A stretch of 64,000 nt of DNA, taken from positions 1,913,001 to 1,977,000 of the forward strand of contig NC_060236.1 in NCBI RefSeq assembly GCF_021155775.2, written 5' to 3'. Position numbers and translations under genes: made by a program. The DNA is from Neodiprion pinetum (lineage: Eukaryota > Arthropoda > Insecta > Hymenoptera > Diprionidae). Position 1 is the first letter of the stretch; every line of letters begins with the position of its first letter. The notes beneath the pieces are model-generated. The model did not search any database. It worked only from the letters and a program-made list of their open reading frames with translations, and was not told the DNA's origin. Positions 46,760 through 59,543 of this stretch are shown piece by piece.

Positions 46760-49236
46760 TTTTCCTTTGTTTCTTTTTCTCTAAGCTCTAAACCTTTACT
46801 ACTTTTTATTAGCGGCTCTCACGGATCCTGGGATAAAATTACACTGAAATAGTGATAATTAACTTGATTAGAATACGAGGCTTACAAGCAAATTCAATAC
46901 GTCCGCGAAAAAATTTCACGGACGATGCAACGCGGAAGATTTGCACAATACTGCGAAAGTACGAAAAGATACCTCGATTACATCATCGCCAAGATATTCG
47001 ATCCGTGTCAAAAACATCTGTCTCGAAACTGCTATGACGTCCCTCCGTCCCTACGTGAAGAAAGTAAGATTCCACGTTGCGAGGCTTTCAGTGAAGAAAA
47101 AAAAAACAAAGAAAATTTATCACCTGCTGCATCCGTTTCTCGGTTTTCGTTTTCTTGATTTTTTTTTAAATAAAATTTGTGCTAATTAGGCCCCTTTCCG
47201 ACAACATCCAATCGCGATTGATGAGCTTCAACCAATCAGCTGCCATCTATGTGCCTGATATTTTCAATTCAGAACTTACTACATATTTTCACTACAGCTG
47301 CGACTCCCGCGCGATTTAAAAAACGTAAGCTTGCAGAGATGGTTTTTTTCTTTTCTTACGATAAAATTGTCACTGTTATATATATATATATCTTTTCTCT
47401 CGCGTTGCTTTCAATTAATCAAAGGCCGTGAATAACTTGTAAAATATAAAAAATTTCGGAATCACCGGATTAGTGGGTAACAGAAGAAAAAAAAAAGAAT
47501 TGCCCGTCGTGTCTGGTTAAAAGATGGGAAAGGAAGGAAGTGACAGGGGAAATAAACTGGAGAATTATGATGATTACGAGTAGTTCTTTAATCTAGTACA
47601 ATTCATAAATCTTATAGAGTTGCACAGAATGATTAAAGAAATAGCCAAAAACAATTTGAGAAGTACATATAATACAGTTTTTGCCTATATAGTGATGAAA
47701 GCAATTAAGCATCAAAGCGATTTGAACAAATTCCAGTTTGTTCTTATCAATTATTCCTATACTACTAATTTTAATAAAGCTATTTGTATGGGTATAAAAT
47801 TTATTGAGAACTGTTATTGTAGCAATCACCGAGAACAAGACCACACTCTGTACATTATTTCATGTACATACGTGTAGCTATTAAATTAACGTACTTATCA
47901 ATTGTGCATGAAGGAAATAATAATAATAATCATCAATACAATGCTAGACATACGAATTCAATGAAGTTACAGAATTTGACTCTCTAAAAAAACATTTAGG
48001 AGCAAATGAAATAAAGCTGTACAGTCAACGAAAGAAAACATGGATTGGTATAATGCTCACAAGCAAAATAAAAAAGTAGAAAGAAAAAATATTATCGTGA
48101 CTCTCCTCATTAGCCACTAAGGATGCAATGTGTATACATATGTTTAAGTATATGTGTAAAAAACTCTGTGATACAATTAATTCATAGATAGAACCAGTAT
48201 AATACGTAATACAAAATCACATTTTCCCCGCAGAAAGCAAGTATGTCTCTGACCACATCCTTGTGACAATTAACACAATTTAAAGCACAATCATAATGAG
48301 TGTTAAATATAGCAGCTATTAAGTCAGTCTTACAGTAATATTAGTTAAATTAGTTAGTTAGTATTTTTTCATATCCTAAATTACACATTTTGTATGTATG
48401 TATATAAAACTCTTTGTACCAAAACAGTTTGTTCTTCTTTCATCTTTTTTTCGTTCTTAAAAAAATGTGTAAATATTGCGCTGTATAGCAAGTTTGATTT
48501 ACGAAAAGAGCTCTGTACTTAAGTATACCCGTGTATTTGTAGGAAACCATAGCATAGTATAGGAATTGTAAATTGAAGGAAAAGTAAAAAAAAAAACATT
48601 TTGTGAACTGCAAGTTAGAAGTGCAATAGTAATGCACGCTAATCCATGCAACATAAATACATGAGCTTTTCCTAGGTACATAGTGACAAAAGACCAGAAA
48701 AAAGATAAAAATAAGCTAAAATATTACTCTAATTATTCATCAGATTAATACTTGACATATCCATAATATTTATATAAGTTTTCCATAAATAACGACATGA
48801 ATTTACATGTTATAAAAAATCATAATAAATAAAATAAACAACTATGTTATATATTTTGAATATATATATATATGTGTGTGTGTGTGTGTAATGTGTGTCT
48901 GTCTGTGTGTGTTTATACTATGCAATATAGCACTACACAGATATTTGATCAATTACTTTCATCAAAGATTTGCGTTACAAACAAAACAATACACTTTTAA
49001 AGTGTTAGCTGCTCCGAACACAACATCTCGTCTTCCACTTTACCTGAGATAACGCCATAGCGCAAATCACAAAGTCAAGTATATAAAGATCAAAATCCCA
49101 TTGAGCACACCAACAAAGTAGTTTACCTGCATGCTGTACCTTGACGACTGGCCACTGCAAAGAATATTTTAGCATATACTTTAAGAATAAGTTTGGCTGA
49201 AGGTAAAAACGAAGCTACCATCATTTACTAGGTGAC
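46760..49236. other. ANKZF1 upstream and flanking non-coding
   Basis: 46760-47500 should contain the ANKZF1 promoter and 5' untranslated region. Small open frames near 46850-47190 overlap one another in different frames and look random. 47580-49236 is very AT-rich with (TA)n, (TG)n and several AATAAA hexamers and is probably the 3' untranslated region of the small membrane protein gene on the minus strand. The mirrored frames at 47593-47877 have no coding signature. Confidence 0.6.
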
Positions 49237-50479
49237 CTACCTTTTTTTCAAGAGGCTCAAAGGGGATGGCGGATTAACTCCGGGTACACTACTGTCCTTG
49301 TAAACAATGTACCAAGTGAAACCCATCATTGCCAATCCGCTCAGAGTTGCTCGTATCCAGAGCCAATTGTTTCTTGAAAATCTGACAACGGCGCTGGACA
49401 CCGCCTCTTCGTATCGCTGGCTAACGTTAACTAACTTTTCACCAGCAGTCACCAATCGATCGCTGCTAAACTCGAATCGCGGTTTTAGGCTTGATATGCT
49501 CATGACGGAGAGGTTGGAGATGCTAGGAAAAGCGGGCATTGATGGCAGTTTGTAATCGCCTTGGATTTGCCACTGCAAATCGACGCCTGGGGAGAGGAGG
49601 CACATTTGTTAATTGACAAAACACATCGCAAACAAATCTTCAAGCATGCACATATCGGTACAGAGGTATATGTATATTGGATAGCATAGGGCATATTCCA
49701 GGGATTCGGCACCACTGTTGTTACGAATATTTTATTAACGACGGACACGACCCTGGGCTGGATAGGTGCTGGTCATCGGATAAAAATAGAAGGTCTGATT
49801 ACACGAAATTCGTTCAACTACGATATATACATATTACGAATTTTGAATTCGCATTGGAAATGATGACGGATAATTTAATTTTTCTATCAGATTTTGACGA
49901 TTCATCTTTTCCATTGCGATTTACGTTATAATTTCTAACGACTCATCGTGTACGAGAACGAATCATTGACATCGATTTTAATTTATCCGAGAAATATCTC
50001 AAGTCTCCTGCACGCTCACCGTCGGTTCGGAATTCATGTGGCGTCACCGTAAAAAGGCACACCTCTTTAAAAAATAAAAAAAATAAAACAAACAAACTTT
50101 TGACACGGACTATTCTATCCCTACGGCGATACCTGTAAGGGTGTACGTCATAATGCATATATATGCGTATGTAGATACGACACACCTGTCCAGGAGTAAA
50201 CAATCACCTGATTGTACGCTACGCGTTTCACATTTATCATACTCAAATAATCTATTGTAGAGAACGACCCAACGCTCGTTACGTGAGTGACTTACCGTAA
50301 TTCAGGAGTAATTTCCCGATAACAATCGACAGCGAGAAGCAGAATAGGAACAAGCTGAAGGTCCATTCGTTTATCTGTAACTTTTCCCGAAATCCGTGGT
50401 AATTTTTGTTGGTCTCGGTTTCTGCATGACCGTTGTTACTCGGCTTCCAGCCGTTCGTTTTGGAGAACGACATGTTCAT
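49237..50479 (-). CDS. Unrecognised small two-pass membrane protein
   Basis: Two exons, 50479-50296 and 49586-49237, joined in phase 1 across a clean GT-AG intron (acceptor TCTCCCCAG); 177 aa. A polar N-terminus is followed by a hydrophobic segment at 40-59, a middle part rich in Pro, Ser and Leu, an amphipathic stretch (about 100-132), a second hydrophobic segment at 136-157 (NWLWIRATLSG..) and a basic tail ending LLKKR. I do not recognise the family, and its location and role are unknown. Two in-frame ATGs lie at 50479 and 50473; I chose the first. The stop overlaps a strong donor (AAG/GTAGGT at 49238), and a 105-bp intron to an acceptor TTTGCAG would add a hydrophobic exon at 49154-49067, so a longer isoform is possible. 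It is head to head with the myosin gene. Confidence 0.7.
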
Positions 50480-51767
50480 CTTTTAATATCTTTTCGGCTA
50501 TTTAAAGAGCCTGCAAGCTGCGACTCACACACTGTAATACCTGGCGCAGATTCTCCTTATGGGCGAGAAACTCCCGACCCAACGAGAGGCTTAGGACCCA
50601 CTACCCGATTCTTCGAGTTTCGACTGACTTCACGATTACTCACGCAACAGTGTAGTAACGGCCAAAAATAATCATGAACGAAATGCGAGGCCAGACACCC
50701 GCTCGCGTCGAGTGCGCATGCGTTAGAGAAAAAAAAAGAACTCGGGCTCTGAACTTTCAGTGCTGTATCAAGTTAGAACGGACCCATCAAACATCAACCG
50801 GAGTTGTTCTGATTTTGATTTCCGTAATATTGGGATCAATTTCGATTTGCAGTGTGTCATCCGGTGGAAAAAAAATCAAACTAATGCAGCCAGGCTGACA
50901 GCTGACCGTGTTTTTTCGTGTTTGGAGCGTAGAACAGGTATATTATTGATTATGTTTAATTAATTTGCGTGACTTGAGTAATTTCAAACTCCAATAATTA
51001 CGATCTGCCTTCATTAAAATCAAAAACTCAGGTTATGTGGTGATAAAACGACGCCGACAACCAGGCTCTGACGTCATGAGGACATTTTACAACAGCCCAG
51101 TCGAAACGGACATTAGAAATTGCAGTAATTGAATACCACAATTTTCTCAATCTCATCGTTGTCGGGAGGCTGAGGATCGTTGATAATCTAAATCCAGAAT
51201 TTCGACCAACTTCTACAGTTGCTTTGGCCGCCATATTGAATTTAGAGGGAATTTGTTTTTGCTAAATAACTCGCCAATTTTCGTCTTTTCAATAAAAATG
51301 GTAATAACCAAACTTCTAGGAAACTTAACTCTCTACAACTTTGGCCGTGACAATTTTTTACCTGCAATTGATACTTTTTGACTTAAACCTGAAAAAAGAG
51401 GGTGAAATTAAATTACCGCATTATCTCGTTTATTTTTAACTCTAGCGCATCATTGAAGATGAACGAACTCGTAGGAAATAAAATTCTCCGCCATTTCGAT
51501 GAGAGGAAGATAAAATTGGGATATGCAATTATCGCGAACAATAAGGCAGAATTAGGCTCCAGAATCATACAGCACTGTCGGTTGGTGGTTGCCGGTGGCG
51601 CTGCAGTGGTGGGAGCGAAGTTGGCATTTAGCATTCGTGATTCGTTTGCCGGCGAGCAGTACGCGCTGTCAGGTTGCGGTGTTTGAAAGATTTGACGTCA
51701 ATTTGCGTTCGCGCGCCTCGTGCGATAGAAGCGTTGGTTAAACATTATAACAGTGCGATAGGTATCG
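50480..51767. promoter_or_regulatory. Divergent promoter region, membrane protein and myosin
   Basis: 1.29 kb between two head-to-head start codons. It should contain both promoters and 5' untranslated sequence; I see no convincing core promoter motif. A 75-codon ATG frame at 51462-51686 ends 81 bp before the myosin ATG and could be an upstream ORF, but the opposite strand is also open there and the peptide matches nothing I know. In-frame TAG at 51759 bounds the myosin start. Confidence 0.5.
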
Positions 51768-54700
51768 ATGGCAGACCAGGAGGACGTCGGTATTGGTGAT
51801 TTCGTCCTGCTGGACGAAATCACGTTGGAAAAAGTGGTGGATAACCTGTGTGTCAGGTAAATATAATATCTCACGTTAATACGCGCAGACGACGAGCGGC
51901 CTATAAGGTAGTTCTCGATCAGCAATTTTTTCTTTATTTGGTATAAAAGACGTCGAGGTTCGCTACCGGTTGAAAATGATATCCTCGTGTCGAGAAATCG
52001 GCTCGCAAACGTTAGCAGAAACTAGAAACCCCCTTGCGCCCCGATCGAAAGATACGGCTCTTCTTATTTCTAACGTCGACCGTAAAGAGGGCGTGGCTAA
52101 ACAATTGCAGGTGGTTGCAACTTACATTTCGAACTTGAACGCGTCGTACGGCGCGCATATTAATGATAGGTACTCGACGCGATTTACACATGTAGCAACG
52201 TGCGGCCTCGATAAAAATTTTAGATTTTATTCGGAAGAAGAAGAAGAAGTTTAGTAATACACCCGTGAACGAACGCTCGGAGAAAAAACTGTCACTTTAT
52301 GTCAGCCCTCTCTATTTCTCTCTCTCTCTCTACGATATGTTTTTTACTCTATAAATAAAATCCCTCGTCGCGTACTCGACTCGGTTTGTCGGCGGCACGC
52401 TAAGAGAAAATATTCCTTTGTCGTAAGTGTTAAGGATACTATCGCGCGTTATGACCTCATAGCGTTTTTGGTCTGGTGACGTAAAAATAAACTGCAAGGA
52501 CGTTTTCGTTCCTAACGATACGAGCACACGTTTATGTACGATGTATGTACAATGAACGTATACTACATAACACACCGCATGAATGTCCTACTATACGTAT
52601 GTATCATCTGGAACATGAGTCATTCTCCAGCTCCTCACTCAACCTACGCCGATGATACATTCTCTCAATGTTGCACGTAACAATTTATGCATAATCCTAC
52701 ACGTTTACTTGCATACAATGAAAATTAACCGCCCTTGTAATCCGTATGCGAATACTGTTCATATCGGCATATGTAAATTGGTATAATACGAGGACGATGG
52801 AAAAGGGTTTTCCACTTTACTTCCGAACTGGAGTTAAAGTTTCAATAGACTTTCACCCAACAAATCACTTCTCACCCAAACCTGGCCAAATGAAAATTCT
52901 GAATTTATTCAAAAATATGTAAACCGTTGAAAATTAACTTACCCAGCAAATAGTAAAACCTTTCAAGAAAAAGAGTTTTCCAATCTTTGAATGTTCCAGA
53001 AGCAAGCTGTAATGTAATTGGGTCAGATCGCTTCTGTCATTCAGAACGAGTCATTCTAACTTTACCTACAAATCCATGTATTTTCAACAAATGAAATGCG
53101 TCAGAGTTTGATAAGAGATTTTCTTCCACCGTGCATTGTACTTTCCCAATTTTATTTCTTTAAACAAACTTTGCTCTGAATTATCACTGTAATAAATACT
53201 TTACCAGAGACTTTCCTGTCTTTTGTCTGTATTTACAATTACGCGTGCGTTTTACAGTACCGATGCAATAAAGACGTACAACGTTGCCATTATTATTATT
53301 ATTGTTATTGTTATTATTATTATTTCCTTATTATATCATCTCGCTGTGCTGTTACCGTATATAAGTCACGCATAAGTGTTATTATCTGAAGTGAGATTAC
53401 GTTATCTTGTGAAAGAATGGGAAAATGGGGAGAAAAAAAAAACCGTTAACTTCCACTGATAAAGCCAATCTCGTCGACCATTAGTCAAGGACAAAATTAT
53501 ATTTCTAAACAATTAATGGCTAATAATAATTACTGAATCGATCAAGAACTGCAGTGTCTTGAAGCTTGCATTTTATTGATTTAAATACGGCCAAGGATGG
53601 TCGATTCATTGCTGGAACTTGTAGAATCAAAGAAAACTTAGACGAAAATATCAGCCTTATTTAAGAACAGGGGTATATGTTTAAATTAAAAAAAAAAAAA
53701 TTCCCTGGTGTTCACTGGGAAAAGCAAGTTCGATATATGATTTTTATTTATTTTTGTTCTTATCGCTAGATTCAATGGCGGAAAAATCTACACCTACATC
53801 GGCGAGGTTTGCGTCAGCGTCAACCCGTACAGAACTACAAATATCTATGGTCACGACCAGATTACTAAATACAAAGGTAACCACTGCGGCCAATGTTAGC
53901 TTTGGCTATCTTGCACTATCTGTGCGCAAATATGCTATCAGAAAGACGTTTTTTTCAAATTGCGCTTAGCTAGAGTGTCTACACTGAGCCGAGTTATCGC
54001 ACAAGCTAGAAATGCACTTGTCGCGTATACCAGTTCAATCTTCATTTACCGTTCGTTGCTGTCCGTCGAACATTTAACGTCAATATTTCCCAAAATCAAG
54101 GATTACGTCTGCCGAATATAAAATGAATGTCCTCAAGGTGACAGTGACACATTTGTCTTATCTATGAAATATCAACGGCAGAAAATGACACAGATAGAAA
54201 CTATGAGTCAGATACTCGGTAATTTTGATAAGGATATATAATTTGGAAACAATTTGATAAAGTGCAATTGATTTTATGTAACGCTGACATGTGTCCACTC
54301 ACACACTCTGGAAGGTTAATGAATAAGAAAACATTTCCGTGAATTCAAACTTTGTTAATGTGTCTTGTTTTTTATTTTGAACGTTGATCATTTTCTAATA
54401 ATATCGTTTCGATTCTAGAACAACGGTTGAATTCCGAAGTTACTATTAGGCAACATCATTGAAAACAGAGAGCGAGTTAGATAATGAATGTTGACTTTCC
54501 AGTTCTAGTTACAGTAATGAGTAACAACAAGGGAAAGTCGACTCCAGGTTCACATTATAAGTCAGCTGTAAAAAGTAAAGTCACTCTGCTTGAAAGGAAC
54601 GATTTAACTGTAATTAGAAAACTATTAATAATCGTCTGAAAAATCAACTTGTGCACCAAGCATTGGTGTGGAGCTAATTTACTTATCTGTTTAAATTTTT

Positions 54701-57700
54701 ATCGGTTTTTTATAAACCGGATCAGATTAGGTATCAAAAATACATGTGTAACTTTCGTGATAAATGGAATTTTACTTGCCTATAATTCTAGCCAAATTAG
54801 TCATACATTATTAAATGTTTATCGTGCATCAATGAGCCATTGAACTGTAAACAATGCAGATGACAGGGTAAAAACAGGTGTGTAAATTGAATCGCTGAGC
54901 CGTGCAACGGTATTCACTGTGACCATTGTATCGCGATGAAAAAAGGTTCTACTTGAATGTCTTACCATTATATGCAGTTTAGTCGAATGTCACACACAAT
55001 TGATCGATTTACTATCAATCAACTTCCATGTTGATAGTCTCTTATCGTATGCTGCACGTTTGTTTGTTCAATGAGAAGAAAGGAATTTGCTTTGAAATTT
55101 TCAGGAAGAGAATTGTTCGAAAATGCGCCGCACATTTTTGCTATTGCTGATGCGGCGCATAGAGAGATGAAACAGCAAGGCCGCGATACCTGTATAGTTA
55201 TTAGCGGGGAATCGGGATCAGGAAAAACAGAAGCTAGTAAAATTATTATGAAATATATAGCAGCTGTGACAAATCAGGGAGGCCAGCAAGAGATCGAAAG
55301 GTACGAATTTCGCTTGAACTTAAACTTTGGTTGATGTCAAACTCGTTTTATTGCGATGAGACAAATCTTTGATTTTCTACCATTGATCATGAATTATATG
55401 CAACGGATAAAAATCATCCTTGGTTTTGACAATGAAAAATAGAACCTGATTATTTCCATATTTTTTCAAAAGAAAGGTATGAGTATGTATTCAAGTAGCC
55501 CGATCTTCTTACGGATACTATTTTTTCCTCAACGTCGACTGATTATAATTACTTTCAGAGTAAAGAATGTACTCATACAATCAAACGCGATTTTGGAAGC
55601 ATTTGGTAATGCAAAAACAAATCGTAACGACAATTCGTCGCGATTTGGAAAATATATGGATATAAACTTTGACTTCAAAGGCGACCCTATCGGAGGTCAC
55701 ATTAGCAACTATCTGCTTGAAAAATCCCGCGTCGTACACCAGCAAAAGGGAGAACGTAATTTCCACTGCTTTTATCAGGTATGATTGATGGAATTGAATT
55801 ACGTCAAGTAAGAAAGAAAAAATTCAGTACGTCTGTGTTATGATTACATTGAAAGTATGTTATCAGTACATAATCACCTGTCGGAATAGATAAAACTGGC
55901 TGAATTTAGAAATGATTAATTTATGCCGACTAAACATTGGCTTTTATATCAACGTGCACTCAAAAATGATACTACAAAGAAATTAAATATTTTCAGCTAC
56001 TCAATGGATGTCCAGAGGTTGAATTAAATAAATTAGGATTACTCAGAGATCCTAACGAATATCATTACGCTAGGCAGGGGGACACCAGTCGTACCGGCAA
56101 TTCAGACAGAGCTGACTTCAAAACTGTTTCATCTGCTTTGACAACTCTCGGATTTTCACAAAACGAAATCCAGACAACCTGGAACATAATTGCAGCCATT
56201 TTACACATTGTTAGTTTTAATAGTTTTTTCTAAACATAAATTTTCTATTATTTTATTATCGCAAAATTGATCGCGTCACAAGTAATCAGTTTTTTTACCC
56301 ATGATTAAAGTTACTTGATGGCAATTTGTTTCTTTTTTTATTCAACAAAATACTATCTGAAGTCTTGTGGCACAATTTAGAGTAGAGAAAGATCTTTGAA
56401 TTAAATAATGTTGATTGCTTCAGGGAAACATCAAGTTTTCATTGATCGAGGAAAAATTATCGATTGATGGTAGTTCCCTGAATGATGCGGCTGAACGTCT
56501 TTCCCTAAGTCATCAGGACCTTAGCATTGCTCTTTCACAAAGAGTTATAGCTGCAGGTGGAGAAGTTATGCAAAAGACGCATACTCTTGTAGAAGCTGAA
56601 TACGGCAGAGATGCTTTAGCCAAGGTGAACGAATGACGGATTTTTATTGTATAACACAGTGTAGGCCGTGTTTTTATCATTTATTTTATATACAATTACC
56701 TTACAGGCGATCTATGATAGATTATTTACATGGATTATAAACCGAATTAACGATACCATAAATGTCGACCAAACCAACATCACTAAGACCTATAAAAGTA
56801 CACTGATCGGTGTGCTTGATATTTACGGTTTTGAAATTTTCGATGTCAACAGTTTTGAGCAGTTTTGCATAAATTATTGCAACGAAAAATTGCAGCAGCT
56901 TTTTATCGGTTAGTAAAGAAATAATGTTACCTTTTTTTTTTTTTACAAATCAAGGTGCGACGACGAGGTGCATTATTTTAACTTGTAAATTTCAATTCTT
57001 AGAGTTGGTGTTGAAGCAAGAGCAAGAAGAATACAACAGAGAAGGCATAGCATGGAAGAATATTGAATACTTCAACAATCAAGTGATATGTGATCTTGTG
57101 GAACAACAGCACAAGGGTATTTTGGCAATTATGGATGAAGCTTGTCTTAACGTTGGAAAAGTAAACGATGCGGTGCGTAATTTTTGTACTTTCTTAAAAC
57201 TTCCGACCAAACCAATGAATTGAAAATCAACAGACTTCGTTTAATTTAAATTACTTCCGCTTACAGATGCTCCTTGAAGCTCTAGATAAAAAGCTTGCTG
57301 ATCACAAACACTATACTTCAAGACAATTGAGACCAATGGATAAAGAGCTCGAGCATAAAACTCATTTCAGAATCAAACATTACGCAGGTGACGTTGTGTA
57401 CGATATCAATGGGTTCATAGAGAAGAATAAAGACACTCTTTTCCAAGATTTCAAACGTCTATTATTTGGAAGTAGCAATTCTATAATCAGTAACATGTGG
57501 CCAGAAGGTGCTCAAGACATCACAAAAGTGAGTATCAGATATTAGTTATCGAGAGAAAGTTAAACTATCTTTATTTCGATACGAGCTCAGCTTCCTCTTA
57601 GCATAGTCATTACTTTTGCATTTTTGTATTAACAATATTTCATCGCATTCTATAGACTACGAAACGGCCGTTAACCGCCGGCACTTTGTTCCGCAACTCA

Positions 57701-59543
57701 ATGGTTGCTCTAGTCAAAAATCTAACGAGCAAAGAGCCGTTTTACGTCCGTTGTATCAAACCCAACGAAGTCAAATCACCGGTTGTATTTGACAATGAAA
57801 GAGTTAGTCATCAAGTAAGGTACCTGGGATTAGTTGAAAATATACTTGTCAGAAGAGCCGGATTTGTATACAGGCAACGTTACGATAGATTCTTGAAAAG
57901 GTAATTACGTTTATCAAAATATTCAAATCGGGGAATCATACTTCTCACCAAGTATATTTAGACGCGACCATTATTATTAACAAATGCATACTTCGCTGCG
58001 CAGGTACAAAATGATTTCACAGTATACCTGGCCAAACTTCAGAGGTGGTACCGATAAAGAGGGAGTTAGAACTCTGATGGAAGAAAAAGGTTTCGCCGAC
58101 GACGTGATGTACGGTCATACTAAGATATTTGTACGGTCCCCTCGTACGTTGTTTGCTCTTGAAAAGGTAATTTTTTCTTGACCCGAGAAATTTTGCAAGC
58201 AGTCGATTTAACTACCAAGTGCAAAGAGAGTCATAATATGATATAACAATTTCATTTCAGGCAAGAAGCGACTTGATACCGGGTATTGTTATATTATTGC
58301 AAAAACAGTGGAGAGGCTATTTGTGTCGGCAACGTTACAAGAAGATGAAGGCTGCTCTTGTTATAATGGCATATTACCGCAAGTACAAACAGCGTTCTTA
58401 TATACAGCAGCTGGAACGAACTTTCAGAAATGCAAGCTCCCTACGAGATTACGGCAGGAGCTTGCCATGGCCAGCGGAAAATTTTGCTATCAGACCTGTT
58501 ATACCTTCCTTGAAAAAAATGTATGCTAGATGGCGGGCTTGGATGGTACTCAAAGTTATTCCCAGAGAAGATTGGCCGCAATTGCGAATCAAGGTTCTTT
58601 TAATTGTTCACTTTCTGATTGATTCAAACTCGGGCGACCAGATTTTCTTATTTATAAGAATTCTTATTTTTTAGATGGCAGCTGCGTCCGCGTTGCGTTC
58701 TAAACGACATAATTGGGGTCAAGAACGCCGCTGGGAGGGTAATTACTTGTCAAAACAGGACGAAAATCCCCACAGCAGTACTTTCAATACTTCGATAAAT
58801 AATCTTAAAAATACAGATCACTTTACGTCAATACTCTTCAGTGGATTCATCTTAAAAACAAATAAGTAATGCAATTTTTTTCGCTTAGACACTTTTATAG
58901 CACTATCAAATTTCTGACTTCACTGTCTAATAAGCTTTCCTCTTTTTTTTTTACTTCTGTCATTCTTAGAGATTATATTTAATGCTTTTCTTTAACTTGT
59001 CCACAGATTTCAAAAGGTTGCTGAGCGAGTTTTTGTCGTAACCGATCATGCTGTGTATAAACTTGATAATTCCAAGTTTAAGTCCATGAAAAAGGGAACC
59101 CCCTTCGCCAATATCACTGGCTTGAGTGTTTCTCCAGGTAAAGACCAGCTCATAGGAATCCATACCAACCTGGGAAACGATTTCTTATTTTCAATTCTGA
59201 GCAAAGAAGACAGAGTTGGTGAACTTGTTGGCATTCTTTGCAACAGATTTTATCAGTAAGTCGAATCTACTATCGCATTCATATTTTCTATGTAAAATTG
59301 TCAACATTAATCAATTTGAATTCTCCTTACAGGCTACAACGAGCTGATCTCCCGGTGACAGTTGCATCGTCATTCAATTGCAAGCTTGGCAATAAGAGTA
59401 AAGTAGTGAAAGTTAATGTACAGCCCGAGTTGTTAGAACCGACATTTAAAAAAGATGGTAGTAATATTATTTATGGTATACCTCCGTCACCCGCTATCAA
59501 TAATGGAAATGATACCAGATTAGACATCAAGCATGCTAGCTAA
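51768..59543 (+). CDS. Myo31DF: Unconventional myosin ID (class I myosin)
   Basis: Fifteen exons: 51768-51856, 53770-53876, 55105-55300, 55559-55778, 55997-56209, 56424-56624, 56707-56908, 57003-57172, 57267-57527, 57656-57900, 58004-58166, 58261-58593, 58675-58865, 59007-59255, 59333-59543; 1016 aa, the usual Myo1D length. The motor domain has P-loop GESGSGKT (100-107), switch I around 148-162 ([15 protein letters not shown]), switch II DIYGFE (380-385) and the [10 protein letters not shown] actin-side segment. Two IQ motifs follow at about 695-735 for calmodulin-type light chains, then a TH1 membrane-binding tail with [11 protein letters not shown] and a [11 protein letters not shown] segment. 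The family is an actin-based, membrane-associated motor; the Drosophila orthologue Myo31DF sets left-right asymmetry. The N-terminus and tail fit Myo1D/Myo31DF better than Myo1C/Myo61F. All motor motifs are intact. Introns 1 and 2 are long (1.9 and 1.2 kb). It converges on USP5. Confidence 0.97.
51857..53769. other. Myosin intron 1
   Basis: 1.9-kb intron with a (GAAGAA) run near 52240, a (TC)n tract near 52313, ATT repeats near 53290 and no exon-like open frame with matching splice sites. Intron 2 (53877-55104) is likewise AT-rich and empty as far as I can see. Confidence 0.7.

Noticed and set aside
46852..47189. Three overlapping plus-strand frames upstream of ANKZF1
   Set aside because: Mutually overlapping in different frames, with poly-Lys ends from A tracts and no match to any family I know.
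47593..47877. Paired 83- and 85-codon frames on both strands
   Set aside because: Low-complexity AT-rich sequence in a probable 3' untranslated region; no splice sites or motif.
51462..51686. 75-codon ATG frame upstream of the myosin
   Set aside because: Unrecognised, open on the opposite strand too and very short. It may be an upstream ORF in the leader but is not supported as a gene.
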